Below, piece by piece: positions 1 through 7,278 of a stretch of DNA of 26,378 nt (the first letter of the stretch is position 1; every line of letters begins with the position of its first letter). Made by a program: the position numbers and the translations under genes. The notes below the pieces were generated by a model. The model saw nothing but the letters and a program-made list of their open reading frames with translations, did no database searches and was not told the DNA's origin. Source of the stretch: JBPOIS01 sp052034295 (GTDB lineage: Bacteria > Pseudomonadota > Gammaproteobacteria > Pseudomonadales > Moraxellaceae); NCBI GenBank assembly GCA_052034295.1, contig JBPOIS010000166.1, positions 1 through 26,378 on the forward strand, in the 5' to 3' direction.

Positions 1-2
1 AC

Positions 3-527
3 CGGCAGACCGCCGCCGGGTTGCTGGCCGGCTATGGGACGGCCCTGCCGCTGTACACCGATGCCGGCTGGAATGAATTTGACCATCAGGCGGTGCTGCG
101 CGCCCACGAGCCGCGCTATGCCGATCCGGCCCAGCTGGCGCAGGATCTGGCCACACAGGCGCAGCCGCGCGAGGCCTTCACGCAGATATTCCGGGCGGCG
201 CTGCAGCGCTGGATCCGCGGTGAAGGCGATTACCCGGAAAGCTGGCGCGCCTTTCAGCAGCGTGCACAGGCTGCGCTGCAACGGGTGCTGGCCTCGGGCG
301 GACCCGACGACACCCATTGGGTGGTGACCTCGGGCGGGGTGATTTCGGTGCTGGCCCAGAGCATTCTGGAGTGCAGCGATGACGGTGCCCTGCGCATCAA
401 CTGGACGCTGGCCAATGCCGGGTTTAGCATGATTCAGGCCCGCGCCAATGGCGAGCGGTTTTTGGTGAGCCTCAACGAACAGGGGCATTTCCGGGGCGCA
501 CAGGCCCACCTGCTCAGCCTGCGCTGA
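3..527 (+). CDS. Histidine phosphatase (phosphoglycerate-mutase-like) family protein, 5' end outside window
   Basis: The reading frame is open from base 3 and its start lies upstream, so only the C-terminal 174 residues are seen. The first residues, RQTAAGL, fit the conserved RQTA segment that follows the first catalytic motif (RHGE/Q) in this family; that RHG motif would lie before the window. The phrase WNEFDHQAVL matches the NEFDH-type segment of phosphoglycerate-mutase-like proteins. Where most members carry a second catalytic histidine (VxHGG), this protein reads VVTSGGVI, with serine in its place. I believe some proteobacterial subfamilies carry TSGG here, but activity cannot be judged without the N-terminus. 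It ends 29 bases before the next gene (SDR), so the two are probably co-transcribed. The substrate is unknown. Confidence 0.8.
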   Translation, partial: RQTAAGLLAGYGTALPLYTDAGWNEFDHQAVLRAHEPRYADPAQLAQDLATQAQPREAFTQIFRAALQRWIRGEGDYPESWRAFQQRAQAALQRVLASGGPDDTHWVVTSGGVISVLAQSILECSDDGALRINWTLANAGFSMIQARANGERFLVSLNEQGHFRGAQAHLLSLR

Positions 528-539
528 AGCAGCCTCAGG

Positions 540-551
540 ATTTTTTGGAGA
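540..551 (+). promoter_or_regulatory. U-rich leader plus Shine-Dalgarno (ATTTTTTGGAGA) of the SDR gene
   Basis: Six T residues run straight into GGAGA, six bases from the ATG at 557. The same 12 bases recur at 1503-1514 before the next gene. A U-rich stretch next to a Shine-Dalgarno is the kind of site ribosomal protein S1 binds; that role here is inference. Confidence 0.5.
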
Positions 552-556
552 ACGAC

Positions 557-1300
557 ATGGCACAAACCATCCTCATCACCGGCGCCAGCTCCGGGCTGGG
601 CGCGGGCATGGCGCGGGAGTTTGCCGCCCGTGGCTACGATCTGGCGCTGTGTGCGCGGCGGCTGGACCGGCTGGCGCAGTTGCAGCAGGAGTTGCAGGCG
701 GCCCACGGCGTGCGGGTGGAAATCGCCAGCCTGGACGTGAATGACTACGATCAGGTGTTTGTGGTGTTCCGGGATTTTGCCCAGCGCTTCGGGGTGCTGG
801 ACCGCATCATCGTCAACGCCGGGGTGGGCGAGGGGCGGCGCATCGGCACCGGGCATTTTGAGACCAACCGGCAGACCGCCCAGACCAATTTCATCGCTGC
901 ACTGGCCCAGTGTGAAGCGGCGGTGGAGATTTTCCGAAAACAGAAATCAGGCCATCTGGTGATCATTTCCTCGATGAGTGCGCTGCGCGGCCTGCCCAAA
1001 CACCTGTCCACCTATGCGGCCAGCAAGGCAGCGCTTGCCCACCTGGCCGAGGGTATCCGCGCCGAGCTGATCGACACCCGCATCCAGGTCAGTACCATTT
1101 ATCCGGGCTACATCCGCACCGAGCTGAATGCCGGGGCCAAAAAACTGCCTTTTGAAGTCGATGAAGCCACCGGCAGCCGCCTGTTGGTCGAGGCGATTGA
1201 AAAGCGCCCGGTGAAGGCCTATGTGCCGCAGTGGCCGTGGCAGCCGATGGGCCTGCTGATGCGTACCCTGCCGCTGCGCTGGGTGAACCGGCTCAGCTGA
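557..1300 (+). CDS. SDR-family NAD(P)-dependent oxidoreductase
   Basis: This is a classical short-chain dehydrogenase/reductase of 247 residues, a usual length. The cofactor motif TGASSGLG is at residues 9-16, NAG at 87-89, the catalytic serine pair at 138-139, and Y153-x3-K157 in YAASK. An in-frame TTG lies at 545, but GGAG at 547-550 sits six bases before the ATG at 557, which decides the start. It reduces or oxidises a carbonyl/hydroxyl substrate with NAD(P); the substrate cannot be told from sequence. There is no signal peptide, so it is cytoplasmic. It follows the histidine-phosphatase gene by 29 bases and probably shares its transcript. Confidence 0.9.
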   Translation: MAQTILITGASSGLGAGMAREFAARGYDLALCARRLDRLAQLQQELQAAHGVRVEIASLDVNDYDQVFVVFRDFAQRFGVLDRIIVNAGVGEGRRIGTGHFETNRQTAQTNFIAALAQCEAAVEIFRKQKSGHLVIISSMSALRGLPKHLSTYAASKAALAHLAEGIRAELIDTRIQVSTIYPGYIRTELNAGAKKLPFEVDEATGSRLLVEAIEKRPVKAYVPQWPWQPMGLLMRTLPLRWVNRLS

Positions 1301-1430
1301 AAACCGCTTTGCAAGCAGCCGGTAACCCGCCTGTCGCAGTCCTGTAAAAATGCGCACTGCTGGACGGTTTGCAGCGCAGGATTGTCCAGCTGTCAGACCA
1401 GATGCACGTCTGAATCGGCAATGCCGATGC

Positions 1431-1436
1431 TAGAGT
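1431..1436 (+). promoter_or_regulatory. Possible -10 element (TGC-TAGAGT) for the small helical protein gene
   Basis: TGCTAGAGTG has an upstream TG (extended -10 type), about 85 bases before the ATG at 1521. No convincing -35 is seen at the right distance. The form resembles GCTATAGTG and GCTACAATG found upstream of two other genes in this window. Confidence 0.3.
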
Positions 1437-1520
1437 GCCAGGACCCAGCATGCTGCGGCGTGACCTGGACCCCTGGTCCAGTCTGGCTGCAGGACCATGC
1501 GCATTTTTTGGAGATCAATC

Positions 1521-1886
1521 ATGAATATTTCGCTGACCCGTGTTGAAGCCTACAAGGACACGATCCAGGAAGCCATTGAGCAAGGCACCACCACCGTGGA
1601 ACAGATCCACAAGCGCATCGTTGACGTGCCGCTGGCCCTGCTGGACAAAAATGGCCTGGTCAAGCTGGACGAAGAAAAGCGCAATGCCCTGTGGGAGCAG
1701 AGCATCGGTCAGGTCTATGACGTGATCCGCCGCATCAACACCGAACTGGGCGCACTGGCCAGCAAGGCCTTCGAAGCCATCGAAGACCAGATCACCACCC
1801 AGAAAAACATCAGCAAGGCCGAAGGCACCGACGCTGTAGAGGCTGCTGTGGACAGCGAAGCCCAGGACGTGACCGGCAAAGCCTGA
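1521..1886 (+). CDS. Small helical protein of unknown function, phasin-like in character
   Basis: This encodes 121 residues, charged and without cysteine, almost entirely predicted helical by eye, with no signal peptide or membrane segment. The last 25 or so residues are an Ala/Glu/Asp-rich tail. An in-frame ATG exists at 1497, but GGAG at 1510-1513, seven bases before the ATG at 1521, supports the shorter form. It is separated by 220 bases from the SDR gene and ends just before a strong terminator, so it may be a single-gene transcript. Size, amphipathic helices and a low-complexity tail recall phasins (polyhydroxyalkanoate granule proteins), but I recognise no diagnostic motif and the comparison is only suggestive. 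Function unknown. Confidence 0.8.
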   Translation: MNISLTRVEAYKDTIQEAIEQGTTTVEQIHKRIVDVPLALLDKNGLVKLDEEKRNALWEQSIGQVYDVIRRINTELGALASKAFEAIEDQITTQKNISKAEGTDAVEAAVDSEAQDVTGKA

Positions 1887-1904
1887 GCCCATTTGTCCTG
1901 AATC

Positions 1905-1933
1905 AAAAAACCAGCCTGCGGGCTGGTTTTTTT
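1905..1933. terminator. Bidirectional rho-independent terminator
   Basis: The stem CCAGCC (1911-1916) / GGCTGG (1921-1926) has the four-base loop TGCG. It is flanked by A6 (1905-1910) and T7 (1927-1933). Both strands therefore show a GC hairpin followed by a U-tract, as expected between the converging genes ending at 1886 (+) and 1932 (-). The tract overlaps the recombinase stop codon. Confidence 0.92.
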
Positions 1934-3071
1934 AGGCCTCGGGATTGCCGGAACGGCTGTGCTGGCGCAGCCAGTAGTCGTCGACCTGCTCGGCCAGCTC
2001 ACGCTGCATCTCCTCGGTGACCCGGGCATAGATTGAGGTGGTGGTGATGGCGGCGTGGCCCAGCGCCTTTTGCACCGACTCCAGTCGCGCCCCGGCCAGC
2101 AGGCTGTGGGTGGCAAAGGTGTGGCGCACCCCATGGCAGGTCAGCTGGCGGATTTGTGCGGCCAGAAACAGATCAGGACATGCGGCGGCACACTGGGCCG
2201 ACAACCCTTCAAACAACAGGCCGATGCTGCGCGGGGTCAGAGTCCGGGCCGGGTCGCGCAGGCTGCCGATCAGGGGCCAGGGTTCCTCCGGGCTGGGCAG
2301 GTCAGGCAGTTCCAGTTGCTGGCGGTAATACACCAGCTCCGCCAGCAGCACCCGGCCCAGCGGCACCCGGTGCTGCTTGCCGCCCTTGACCGTCACCTGC
2401 AGGCTCCAGTGGCCCTGGCGGCGCTGGATGTCGGCCATGCGCGCACCCACCACCGACGCGCGGCGCAGGCCGCTGTGGTAGAGCAGGGCACACAGCCAGC
2501 GGTCCCGCAGGGCACGCTGGTGTTGTGCATGGCTCACGGCGTTTTGTTCGCGTTGCACCAGCCAGTGCCAGAAAAAAGTCCACGCCGCCGGTTCCAGCCC
2601 CTTTTCGGCCTGTAATTGCAGGTCCACCACCCCACGGCCCGTGGCCGCCACGGGATTGAAGGCCAGATACTGGGTGCGGTGCAGGTACTCAAACAGTCCA
2701 TGCACCACGGTGCGGGTGTAGTCAATCGACCGCGCCGACAGCGCATGCCGCAGCAGCCGGGTGGGTTCTTGGCGGCGCTCCTCGCCCCGTGACGACTGCA
2801 TCAGCCAGTGGGGCGGCGGGTCCGCCAACAGACGCCAATACAGTTGTAAATGCTCGACGCGGACTTCGGCCAGTGCATTCAGGTGCATTTCCTGCTGCAA
2901 AAACACCAGCAACCGGTGTGCCTCGCGCTGGTAGTTTTCCCGGGTGCGTGGCGAGCGGCTGGCCTTGACCTCCAGCCAGGTGGCGATGGCCTGCAGGTCG
3001 TTCTGGCTGGCCAGTGCCGGCTGGGGCTGGCCCGCTGTGGGCAGGACACTCAGCCCGGAAACAACCACCAT
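1932..3071 (-). CDS. Tyrosine recombinase / site-specific integrase
   Basis: This 379-residue protein has the two-part layout of Xer/phage-type integrases: an N-terminal SAM-like DNA-binding part (about residues 24-135) and a C-terminal catalytic domain (about 155-365). All six catalytic positions are visible: R203 in HSGLRR, K229 in VKGGK, H313 and R316 in HGVRH, H339 in LGHA, and Y348 in SIYARV. The start is supported by GGGAG seven bases upstream of the ATG at 3071. It is longer than XerC/XerD (about 300 residues), with an N-terminal extension and a longer linker. It lies 143 bases downstream of ssb on the same strand. No att site, excisionase or phage gene is next to it, so it is a solitary recombinase. 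Its target is unknown; it could resolve dimers or be the relic of a mobile element. Confidence 0.9.
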   Translation of the reverse strand: MVVVSGLSVLPTAGQPQPALASQNDLQAIATWLEVKASRSPRTRENYQREAHRLLVFLQQEMHLNALAEVRVEHLQLYWRLLADPPPHWLMQSSRGEERRQEPTRLLRHALSARSIDYTRTVVHGLFEYLHRTQYLAFNPVAATGRGVVDLQLQAEKGLEPAAWTFFWHWLVQREQNAVSHAQHQRALRDRWLCALLYHSGLRRASVVGARMADIQRRQGHWSLQVTVKGGKQHRVPLGRVLLAELVYYRQQLELPDLPSPEEPWPLIGSLRDPARTLTPRSIGLLFEGLSAQCAAACPDLFLAAQIRQLTCHGVRHTFATHSLLAGARLESVQKALGHAAITTTSIYARVTEEMQRELAEQVDDYWLRQHSRSGNPEA

Positions 3072-3142
3072 GCCTGCACTCCCTCGTCGTGACGCACGTG
3101 GCCCTGGGCATAAGGGCCGCTGCGTGGTCCAGCGTGACGGGC

Positions 3143-3171
3143 ATTGTAGCGCAGTGCAGGGGCTCCAGCAT
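3143..3171 (-). promoter_or_regulatory. Possible promoter for the tyrosine recombinase
   Basis: On the minus strand a TACAAT hexamer (plus coordinates 3143-3148) lies about 70 bases before the recombinase start. The -35 region at the right distance (3166-3171, ATGCTG) is poor. If used, it would allow expression independent of ssb. Confidence 0.3.
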
Positions 3172-3214
3172 CACCACAGCCGGGGTTAACTGGCTGGGTC
3201 GGGCTGATTCGGCA

Positions 3215-3640
3215 TCAGAAGGGAATTCCGCCGTCATCCTCAGCCAGCACCGGAACCGGGGTGGCTGGCTTGGCGGGGGCAGGGTCAGCAGGGCGGGCGG
3301 GCCCCCCGGAGCGGCTGCCCAGCATCTGCAGTTCGTTGGCACGGACCTCGGTGAAATAACGCTTCTGGCCGTTGTCTTCCCATTCCCGGGTGCGCAGGCT
3401 GCCTTCAACGTACACCTGGCTGCCTTTTTTCAGGTACTGCTGGCAGATCTCGGCCAGACGGCCATGGGTGACGATGCGATGCCACTCGGTCTGTTCCTTG
3501 CGCTCGCCGGTCTGCTTGTCGATCCACTGGTCACTGGTGGCGATGCTGAAGGTGCACAGCGACTGGCCATTGGCAAAGGGTTTGGATTCGGGGTCACGGC
3601 CCAGCGTGCCCACCAGGATGACTTTGTTGACGCCTTTCAT
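3215..3640 (-). CDS. ssb: Single-stranded DNA-binding protein
   Basis: This 141-residue protein has an OB fold: KGVNKVILVGTLGRDPE at the N-terminus, the central EWHRIVTHGRLAEICQQYLKKG and then VYVEGSLRTREW, all standard for bacterial Ssb. A short Pro/Ala-rich linker leads to the acidic tip DDGGIPF at residues 135-141, which in Ssb recruits repair and replication proteins. An earlier in-frame ATG at 3658 exists, but AAGGA seven bases before the ATG at 3640 and homology to the family start favour the latter. The linker is short compared with E. coli Ssb (178 residues). It binds ssDNA as a tetramer during replication, recombination and repair. The recombinase gene lies downstream on the same strand, and parA is divergent. 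Confidence 0.96.
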   Translation of the reverse strand: MKGVNKVILVGTLGRDPESKPFANGQSLCTFSIATSDQWIDKQTGERKEQTEWHRIVTHGRLAEICQQYLKKGSQVYVEGSLRTREWEDNGQKRYFTEVRANELQMLGSRSGGPARPADPAPAKPATPVPVLAEDDGGIPF

Positions 3641-3827
3641 AAACGTGTCCTTGAACAACTGGTTGGAAAATTCAACAGATTAAAAAACGGCTGTGCCGCC
3701 AACTGGATTGAGGATGGCCTGTGGATCGGCCCGCACGGCAAAAAACCACATCAACGCACCGTTGTTTTTTTGGGTTAACCATCAAACTGAACTGATTGTT
3801 GTGCTGGCCGGATCTTGCCGGACCAAA

Positions 3828-3851
3828 TTGCTCTACCAGTTACAAGAGCAA
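3828..3851. repeat. Inverted repeat upstream of parA, possible operator
   Basis: TTGCTCT and AGAGCAA are perfect 7-base arms separated by 10 bases, about 215 bases before parA. Such a dyad could bind a dimeric regulator; this is inference and the location is rather far from the parA start. Confidence 0.35.
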
Positions 3852-3998
3852 ACCATGCCCAGAAAAAACTGTCAAGCAGGTTTTTGGCTTTGCTGCATCC
3901 ATGGTTCAAGTTTTTGTTTTTTAAACCAAAAATCAAAAAATGTCGCAACTTGCTACAACAGGACGATGGGGCGGTCCCATGGGGCAGGGCGCTGTGGC

Positions 3999-4027
3999 TT
4001 GCGGTGCTGCGGCAAACCCCCTAGCAT
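3999..4027 (+). promoter_or_regulatory. Possible sigma70 promoter of the parA-parB-pgi-rmlB operon
   Basis: TTGCGG (3999-4004), a 17-base spacer and TAGCAT (4022-4027) lie about 40 bases before the parA ATG. Both hexamers are imperfect, but spacing and position suit the gene. Confidence 0.35.
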
Positions 4028-4064
4028 AAGGCCTGTTTTCGATTTGGGCAGGACCCGCGCCGCC

Positions 4065-4877
4065 ATGCAGGATCACCACACTGCTGTCATTGCCGTGGCC
4101 AACCACAAGGGGGGCTGCGGCAAAACCACCACTGTGGTGCAATTGGCGGCAGAATTTGGCCGGCTGGGTCAGACCGTACTGGTGGTGGATCTGGATCCAC
4201 AGGCCAACGCCAGCCTGCACATTGGCCTGCTGCACCCCAGCGAAGTGCCGGTCAGTACCGCAGAGCTGCTGCTGGCGGATCTGGACCAGCTGCCCCGTGC
4301 CATCCATGAACAGACCCACCTGCCCAACGTGCACCTGATTTATGGCTCCCTGCACCTGGGCCGGACCGAGGATGAGCTGCGCGAGCGCACCCCCCGGCCC
4401 GCCGAAGAGCTGCGGGTCAAGCTGGAGCCGCTGATGGGGCTTTATGATGTGATCCTGATTGATTGTCCACCCAGCCTGAAGCTGCTGACCAGCAACGCCC
4501 TGACGGCGGCCACCGGCCTGATCATCCCGATCGAGTCCGGTTCGCAGTATGGCTTGTACGGGGTCACCGACCTGATGCGCCATGTGGCGCGGCTGCGGCG
4601 CATCAACCCGGCGCTGCGCCTGCTGGGGGCACTGCTGGTGCGGCACGATGAGCGCCAGACCGTGTGCAAGCTGATTGAACAGGCCGCGGCTGAGCAGGTC
4701 GGTGCCCTGCTGCCGGTGCGCATTCCCAGCAGCACCCGGGTCAATCAGGCCGCCATGGCGCAGACCAGCCTGTACCAGCTGGACCGCAATGCCCGGGTCA
4801 GCCGCGCGTTTGCCGAACTGGCCAGCCACCTGCAGCAGCAGCTGTCTGCGCGGCCGCCCGAGGAGGTTTCGCCATGA
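4065..4877 (+). CDS. parA: ParA-family partition ATPase
   Basis: This 270-residue ParA/Soj-type ATPase has the deviant Walker A motif KGGCGKTT at residues 15-22 (signature lysine K15, nucleotide-binding K20), then VVDLDPQAN and LIDCPPSLKLLTSNAL. There is no N-terminal helix-turn-helix, as in chromosomal Soj-type and small ParA proteins. The frame is open far upstream (from 3693), but the extension is non-conserved and AT-rich; the ATG at 4065, with AGGA 11 bases before, begins just ahead of the ATPase core. ParA binds DNA non-specifically with ATP and moves ParB-parS complexes. The parB gene overlaps its stop by ATGA. It is not next to gidA/gidB, the usual chromosomal setting. Confidence 0.93.
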   Translation: MQDHHTAVIAVANHKGGCGKTTTVVQLAAEFGRLGQTVLVVDLDPQANASLHIGLLHPSEVPVSTAELLLADLDQLPRAIHEQTHLPNVHLIYGSLHLGRTEDELRERTPRPAEELRVKLEPLMGLYDVILIDCPPSLKLLTSNALTAATGLIIPIESGSQYGLYGVTDLMRHVARLRRINPALRLLGALLVRHDERQTVCKLIEQAAAEQVGALLPVRIPSSTRVNQAAMAQTSLYQLDRNARVSRAFAELASHLQQQLSARPPEEVSP

Positions 4878-5767
4878 GCACGATGCGTGCCCGTCTGGAA
4901 CAAAAACTGGCCCAGAACAACCAGCGCCACCAGCAAGCCAGTCAGCAGGGTGAGTTTGATGCCGGTCGCCAGCATGTGCGCCTGCCGCTGGCGCAGATCC
5001 GTGCCAATCCCTTTCAGCCCCGTCGCCAGTTTGATGACGCCGAGCTGCACAGTCTGGCCCAGTCGATCGAAGAAAATGGCCTGTTGCAGCCGATCAGCGT
5101 ACGCCGGGCCGGACCCGGCCAGTATGAACTTGTGGCCGGGGAGCGTCGGCTGCGGGCACACCAGCAACTGGGCAAAACCAGCATTGAAGCCGTGGTGATC
5201 ACGGCCACCGATGATGAACTGGCGGTGCTGGCCCTGGCTGAAAACATCAGCCGGGCTGACCTGAGTGATTTTGAGATTGGCCGGGCACTGCGCCGCATCG
5301 AACACCAGTTTCCCAGCCGGACCCGGCTGGCTGAGGCGCTGGGACTGAACCGCGAAGACATGTACCGCTATTTTGCTTTTGATGCCCTGCCGGCCGAGGT
5401 GCAGGCCCGTCTGGAGCAGTTCCCGCGCCTGTTGTCGCGTGCTGCCGCCAGTGAGATCAAAAAAGTGCTGGGGGCCAAACCCGGCAAGGCCATGCTGAAA
5501 AAACTGCAGGAAGCCCTGGACCTGCTGCAGGCCGGTCAGCTCGATCAGGGCAAGGTGGCCCGGTTTATTCAGGCGGCAACCCCCGGTGGGCGCGCCTCGG
5601 TGCAGCAAGTGCTCACCAATGCCCAGGGCCGCCCAGCCGGTTCCTGGAGCACGGATGAGCGTGCTGTGCGCATTGCCCTGAAGCGCCAGCAACTGAGCGA
5701 CGATCAGGTGGCGCGCTTGCAGCAGTTCATTGAGGGGCTGTTGCAGGAGCCTGTGTCCCCTGCATGA
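4874..5767 (+). CDS. parB: ParB/RepB/Spo0J-family partition protein
   Basis: This 297-residue protein starts within the ATGA overlap with parA. ParB signatures are NPFQPRR (45-51), ENGLLQPISVR, the CTP-binding box GERRLRA (89-95), and AENISRADLS (122-131), which corresponds to the ENxQRxxL segment. A helix-turn-helix region for parS binding follows (TRLAEALGLNREDMYRYFAF). The C-terminal 60 or so residues should be the dimerisation part. ParB loads at parS, slides as a CTP clamp and stimulates ParA. I found no parS in the window. The pgi start codon overlaps its stop, so pgi translation may depend on parB translation. Confidence 0.93.
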   Translation: MSTMRARLEQKLAQNNQRHQQASQQGEFDAGRQHVRLPLAQIRANPFQPRRQFDDAELHSLAQSIEENGLLQPISVRRAGPGQYELVAGERRLRAHQQLGKTSIEAVVITATDDELAVLALAENISRADLSDFEIGRALRRIEHQFPSRTRLAEALGLNREDMYRYFAFDALPAEVQARLEQFPRLLSRAAASEIKKVLGAKPGKAMLKKLQEALDLLQAGQLDQGKVARFIQAATPGGRASVQQVLTNAQGRPAGSWSTDERAVRIALKRQQLSDDQVARLQQFIEGLLQEPVSPA

Positions 5768-7278
5768 CCGCACGTTTTTCTGTCAGCCCGGTACAGGCGG
5801 GTCCGCTGTGGGTGGACCTGTGCCTGCAGCACTTGCCTGACTGGTCCCGGTTGATGGCGCTGTATCCGCTGCAGGATCTGGACCGGTGGCGGCATGACCT
5901 GCAGCATGGCGCACGCATCAACCAGTCTGAACAGCGGGCGGCGCTGCATCTGGCGCTGCGTGCACCGGCCGGGGCCGGATTTTGGCTCGAGGGTCAGTCG
6001 GTGCTGCCTGATGTGCATCGGGTGCTGGATCAGGTCCGGGACTGGTCGGCGCAGATCCGTGCAGGCCAGTTGCACGGGGCCACAGGCAAGCCCATCCGGC
6101 AGGTGGTCCATCTGGGCATCGGCGGCTCGGGGCTGGGGCCAAAGCTGGTGCTGGAGGCCCTCAAACCGGGGCTGGATGAACCGGTTCGGGTTCAGGTGGT
6201 CAGCGGTGTGGATCGTACTGAGCTGGACGAGGCCTTGTCGGGTCTGGACGCTGGCGAAACCCTGCTGATTCTGGCCAGCAAATCACTGACCACCGATGAG
6301 ACCCTGCGCCATGTGCAGCACGCACTGCACTGGGTGGCCGGGCAGCTGGGCATTACGGTGGAGCAGGCGCGTGCCCACCATGTGCTGACCGTGACCGCCA
6401 GCCCGTTGCGGGCGCAGGCATTGGGGATGCCCCCCGAGCGGATTCTGCGCCTGTGGGATTGGGTGGGTGGACGTTTTTCCCTGTGGTCAGCCATGGGGCT
6501 GCCGATTGCGGTGGCGCTGGGTTTTGAGGCATTTCTGCAGTTGCTGCAGGGCGCAAGACAGCTCGATGAGCATTTTCTGCAGACGCCGCCAGAAGGCAAT
6601 GCCCCGGTCCTGATGGCGCTGGCCAGCTTGTATCATGTCCAGCACAGCGCGGTGGTGGCGCAGTCGGTGGTGGCCTACAGCCACCGGTTGCGCAGCCTGC
6701 CGGCCTACCTGCAGCAGCTGGAAATGGAATCCAATGGCAAGCAGTACCGACAGGATGGGTCGCGCCTGCCACAGGCCGGGGTGCCGATCCTGTTTGGCGG
6801 GGTGGGTCCAGATGTGCAGCACTCGTATTTTCAGATGCTGCATCAGGGGCCATGGCGGATTGCCTCGGATCTGATTGTGCTGGCGCAGACTCCGCAGGCA
6901 GGCCGTGACGACAATGCGGCACACCTGTTCAGTCAGGCCCTGGCCCAGGCCGTGTCGCTGTCACAGGGCAATGCCGATCAGCAGCCTCATGGCCACCGCC
7001 ACTGTCCGGGTCAGCAGCCGGTCAGCCTGCTGGTGCTGCCGCAATTGACAGCGTTGCACCTGGGCGCATTGCTGGCCCTGTATGAACACAAGGTGTATGT
7101 GCAGGGCCGCTGTCTGGGCATCAATTCCTTTGACCAGTGGGGTGTGGAGTGGGGCAAGGCTGTGGCCCGGCATCTGGAATCCATGCCGCCGCCGCACGAC
7201 ACCGTGCCCACCGCAGCGCTGGACTGGGTGATGGCGTGGCACCAGCGCCTGCAGAGACCGCAGGGTGTGCCGTCATGA
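5764..7278 (+). CDS. pgi: Glucose-6-phosphate isomerase
   Basis: The enzyme (504 residues) interconverts glucose-6-phosphate and fructose-6-phosphate in the cytoplasm. Visible PGI signatures are the phosphate-binding GIGGSGLGPK, the DWVGGRFSLWSAMGLPI block, and LPAYLQQLEMESNGK with the catalytic Glu (E322). The catalytic His is H353 (in VQHSYFQ) and the catalytic Lys K465 in GVEWGK. It is shorter than the E. coli enzyme (549), mainly at the termini. The stretch normally read GTNGQH is GPDVQH here. The start is the ATG in the ATGA overlap with parB, and the end overlaps rmlB in the same way. Finding pgi inside a parAB operon is unusual. Confidence 0.95.
   Translation: MTARFSVSPVQAGPLWVDLCLQHLPDWSRLMALYPLQDLDRWRHDLQHGARINQSEQRAALHLALRAPAGAGFWLEGQSVLPDVHRVLDQVRDWSAQIRAGQLHGATGKPIRQVVHLGIGGSGLGPKLVLEALKPGLDEPVRVQVVSGVDRTELDEALSGLDAGETLLILASKSLTTDETLRHVQHALHWVAGQLGITVEQARAHHVLTVTASPLRAQALGMPPERILRLWDWVGGRFSLWSAMGLPIAVALGFEAFLQLLQGARQLDEHFLQTPPEGNAPVLMALASLYHVQHSAVVAQSVVAYSHRLRSLPAYLQQLEMESNGKQYRQDGSRLPQAGVPILFGGVGPDVQHSYFQMLHQGPWRIASDLIVLAQTPQAGRDDNAAHLFSQALAQAVSLSQGNADQQPHGHRHCPGQQPVSLLVLPQLTALHLGALLALYEHKVYVQGRCLGINSFDQWGVEWGKAVARHLESMPPPHDTVPTAALDWVMAWHQRLQRPQGVPS

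Larger units (their letters stand above)
3641..4064. other. AT-rich intergenic region between divergent ssb and parA
   Basis: The gap of 424 bases holds no recognisable gene. It is clearly AT-richer than its surroundings up to about 3960, with several A/T runs. It contains a perfect 7-base inverted repeat, TTGCTCT (3828-3834) / AGAGCAA (3845-3851), with 10 bases between. It also has a short hairpin CAACG/CGTTG (3752-3764) followed by T7. No parS consensus (TGTTTCACGTGAAACA or close variants) and no DnaA box was found by eye. It must hold the promoters of both ssb and parAB. Confidence 0.6.

Noticed and set aside
1301..1520. Search for a tRNA or small RNA gene
   Set aside because: No cloverleaf or T-loop sequence was recognised; the region fits a promoter and leader.
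3752..3771. CAACG/CGTTG hairpin plus T7 as a terminator
   Set aside because: The stem is only five bases and no + strand gene ends before it. Kept only as a note in the intergenic description.
3693..4064. N-terminal extension of ParA in the same open frame
   Set aside because: The extension is AT-rich, Cys/Asn/Phe-rich and unlike ParA N-termini. The ATG at 4065 fits the family and lies next to a ribosome site.
4745..5773. 342-codon open frame opposite parB
   Set aside because: Antisense of a clear ParB; high GC keeps the frame open.
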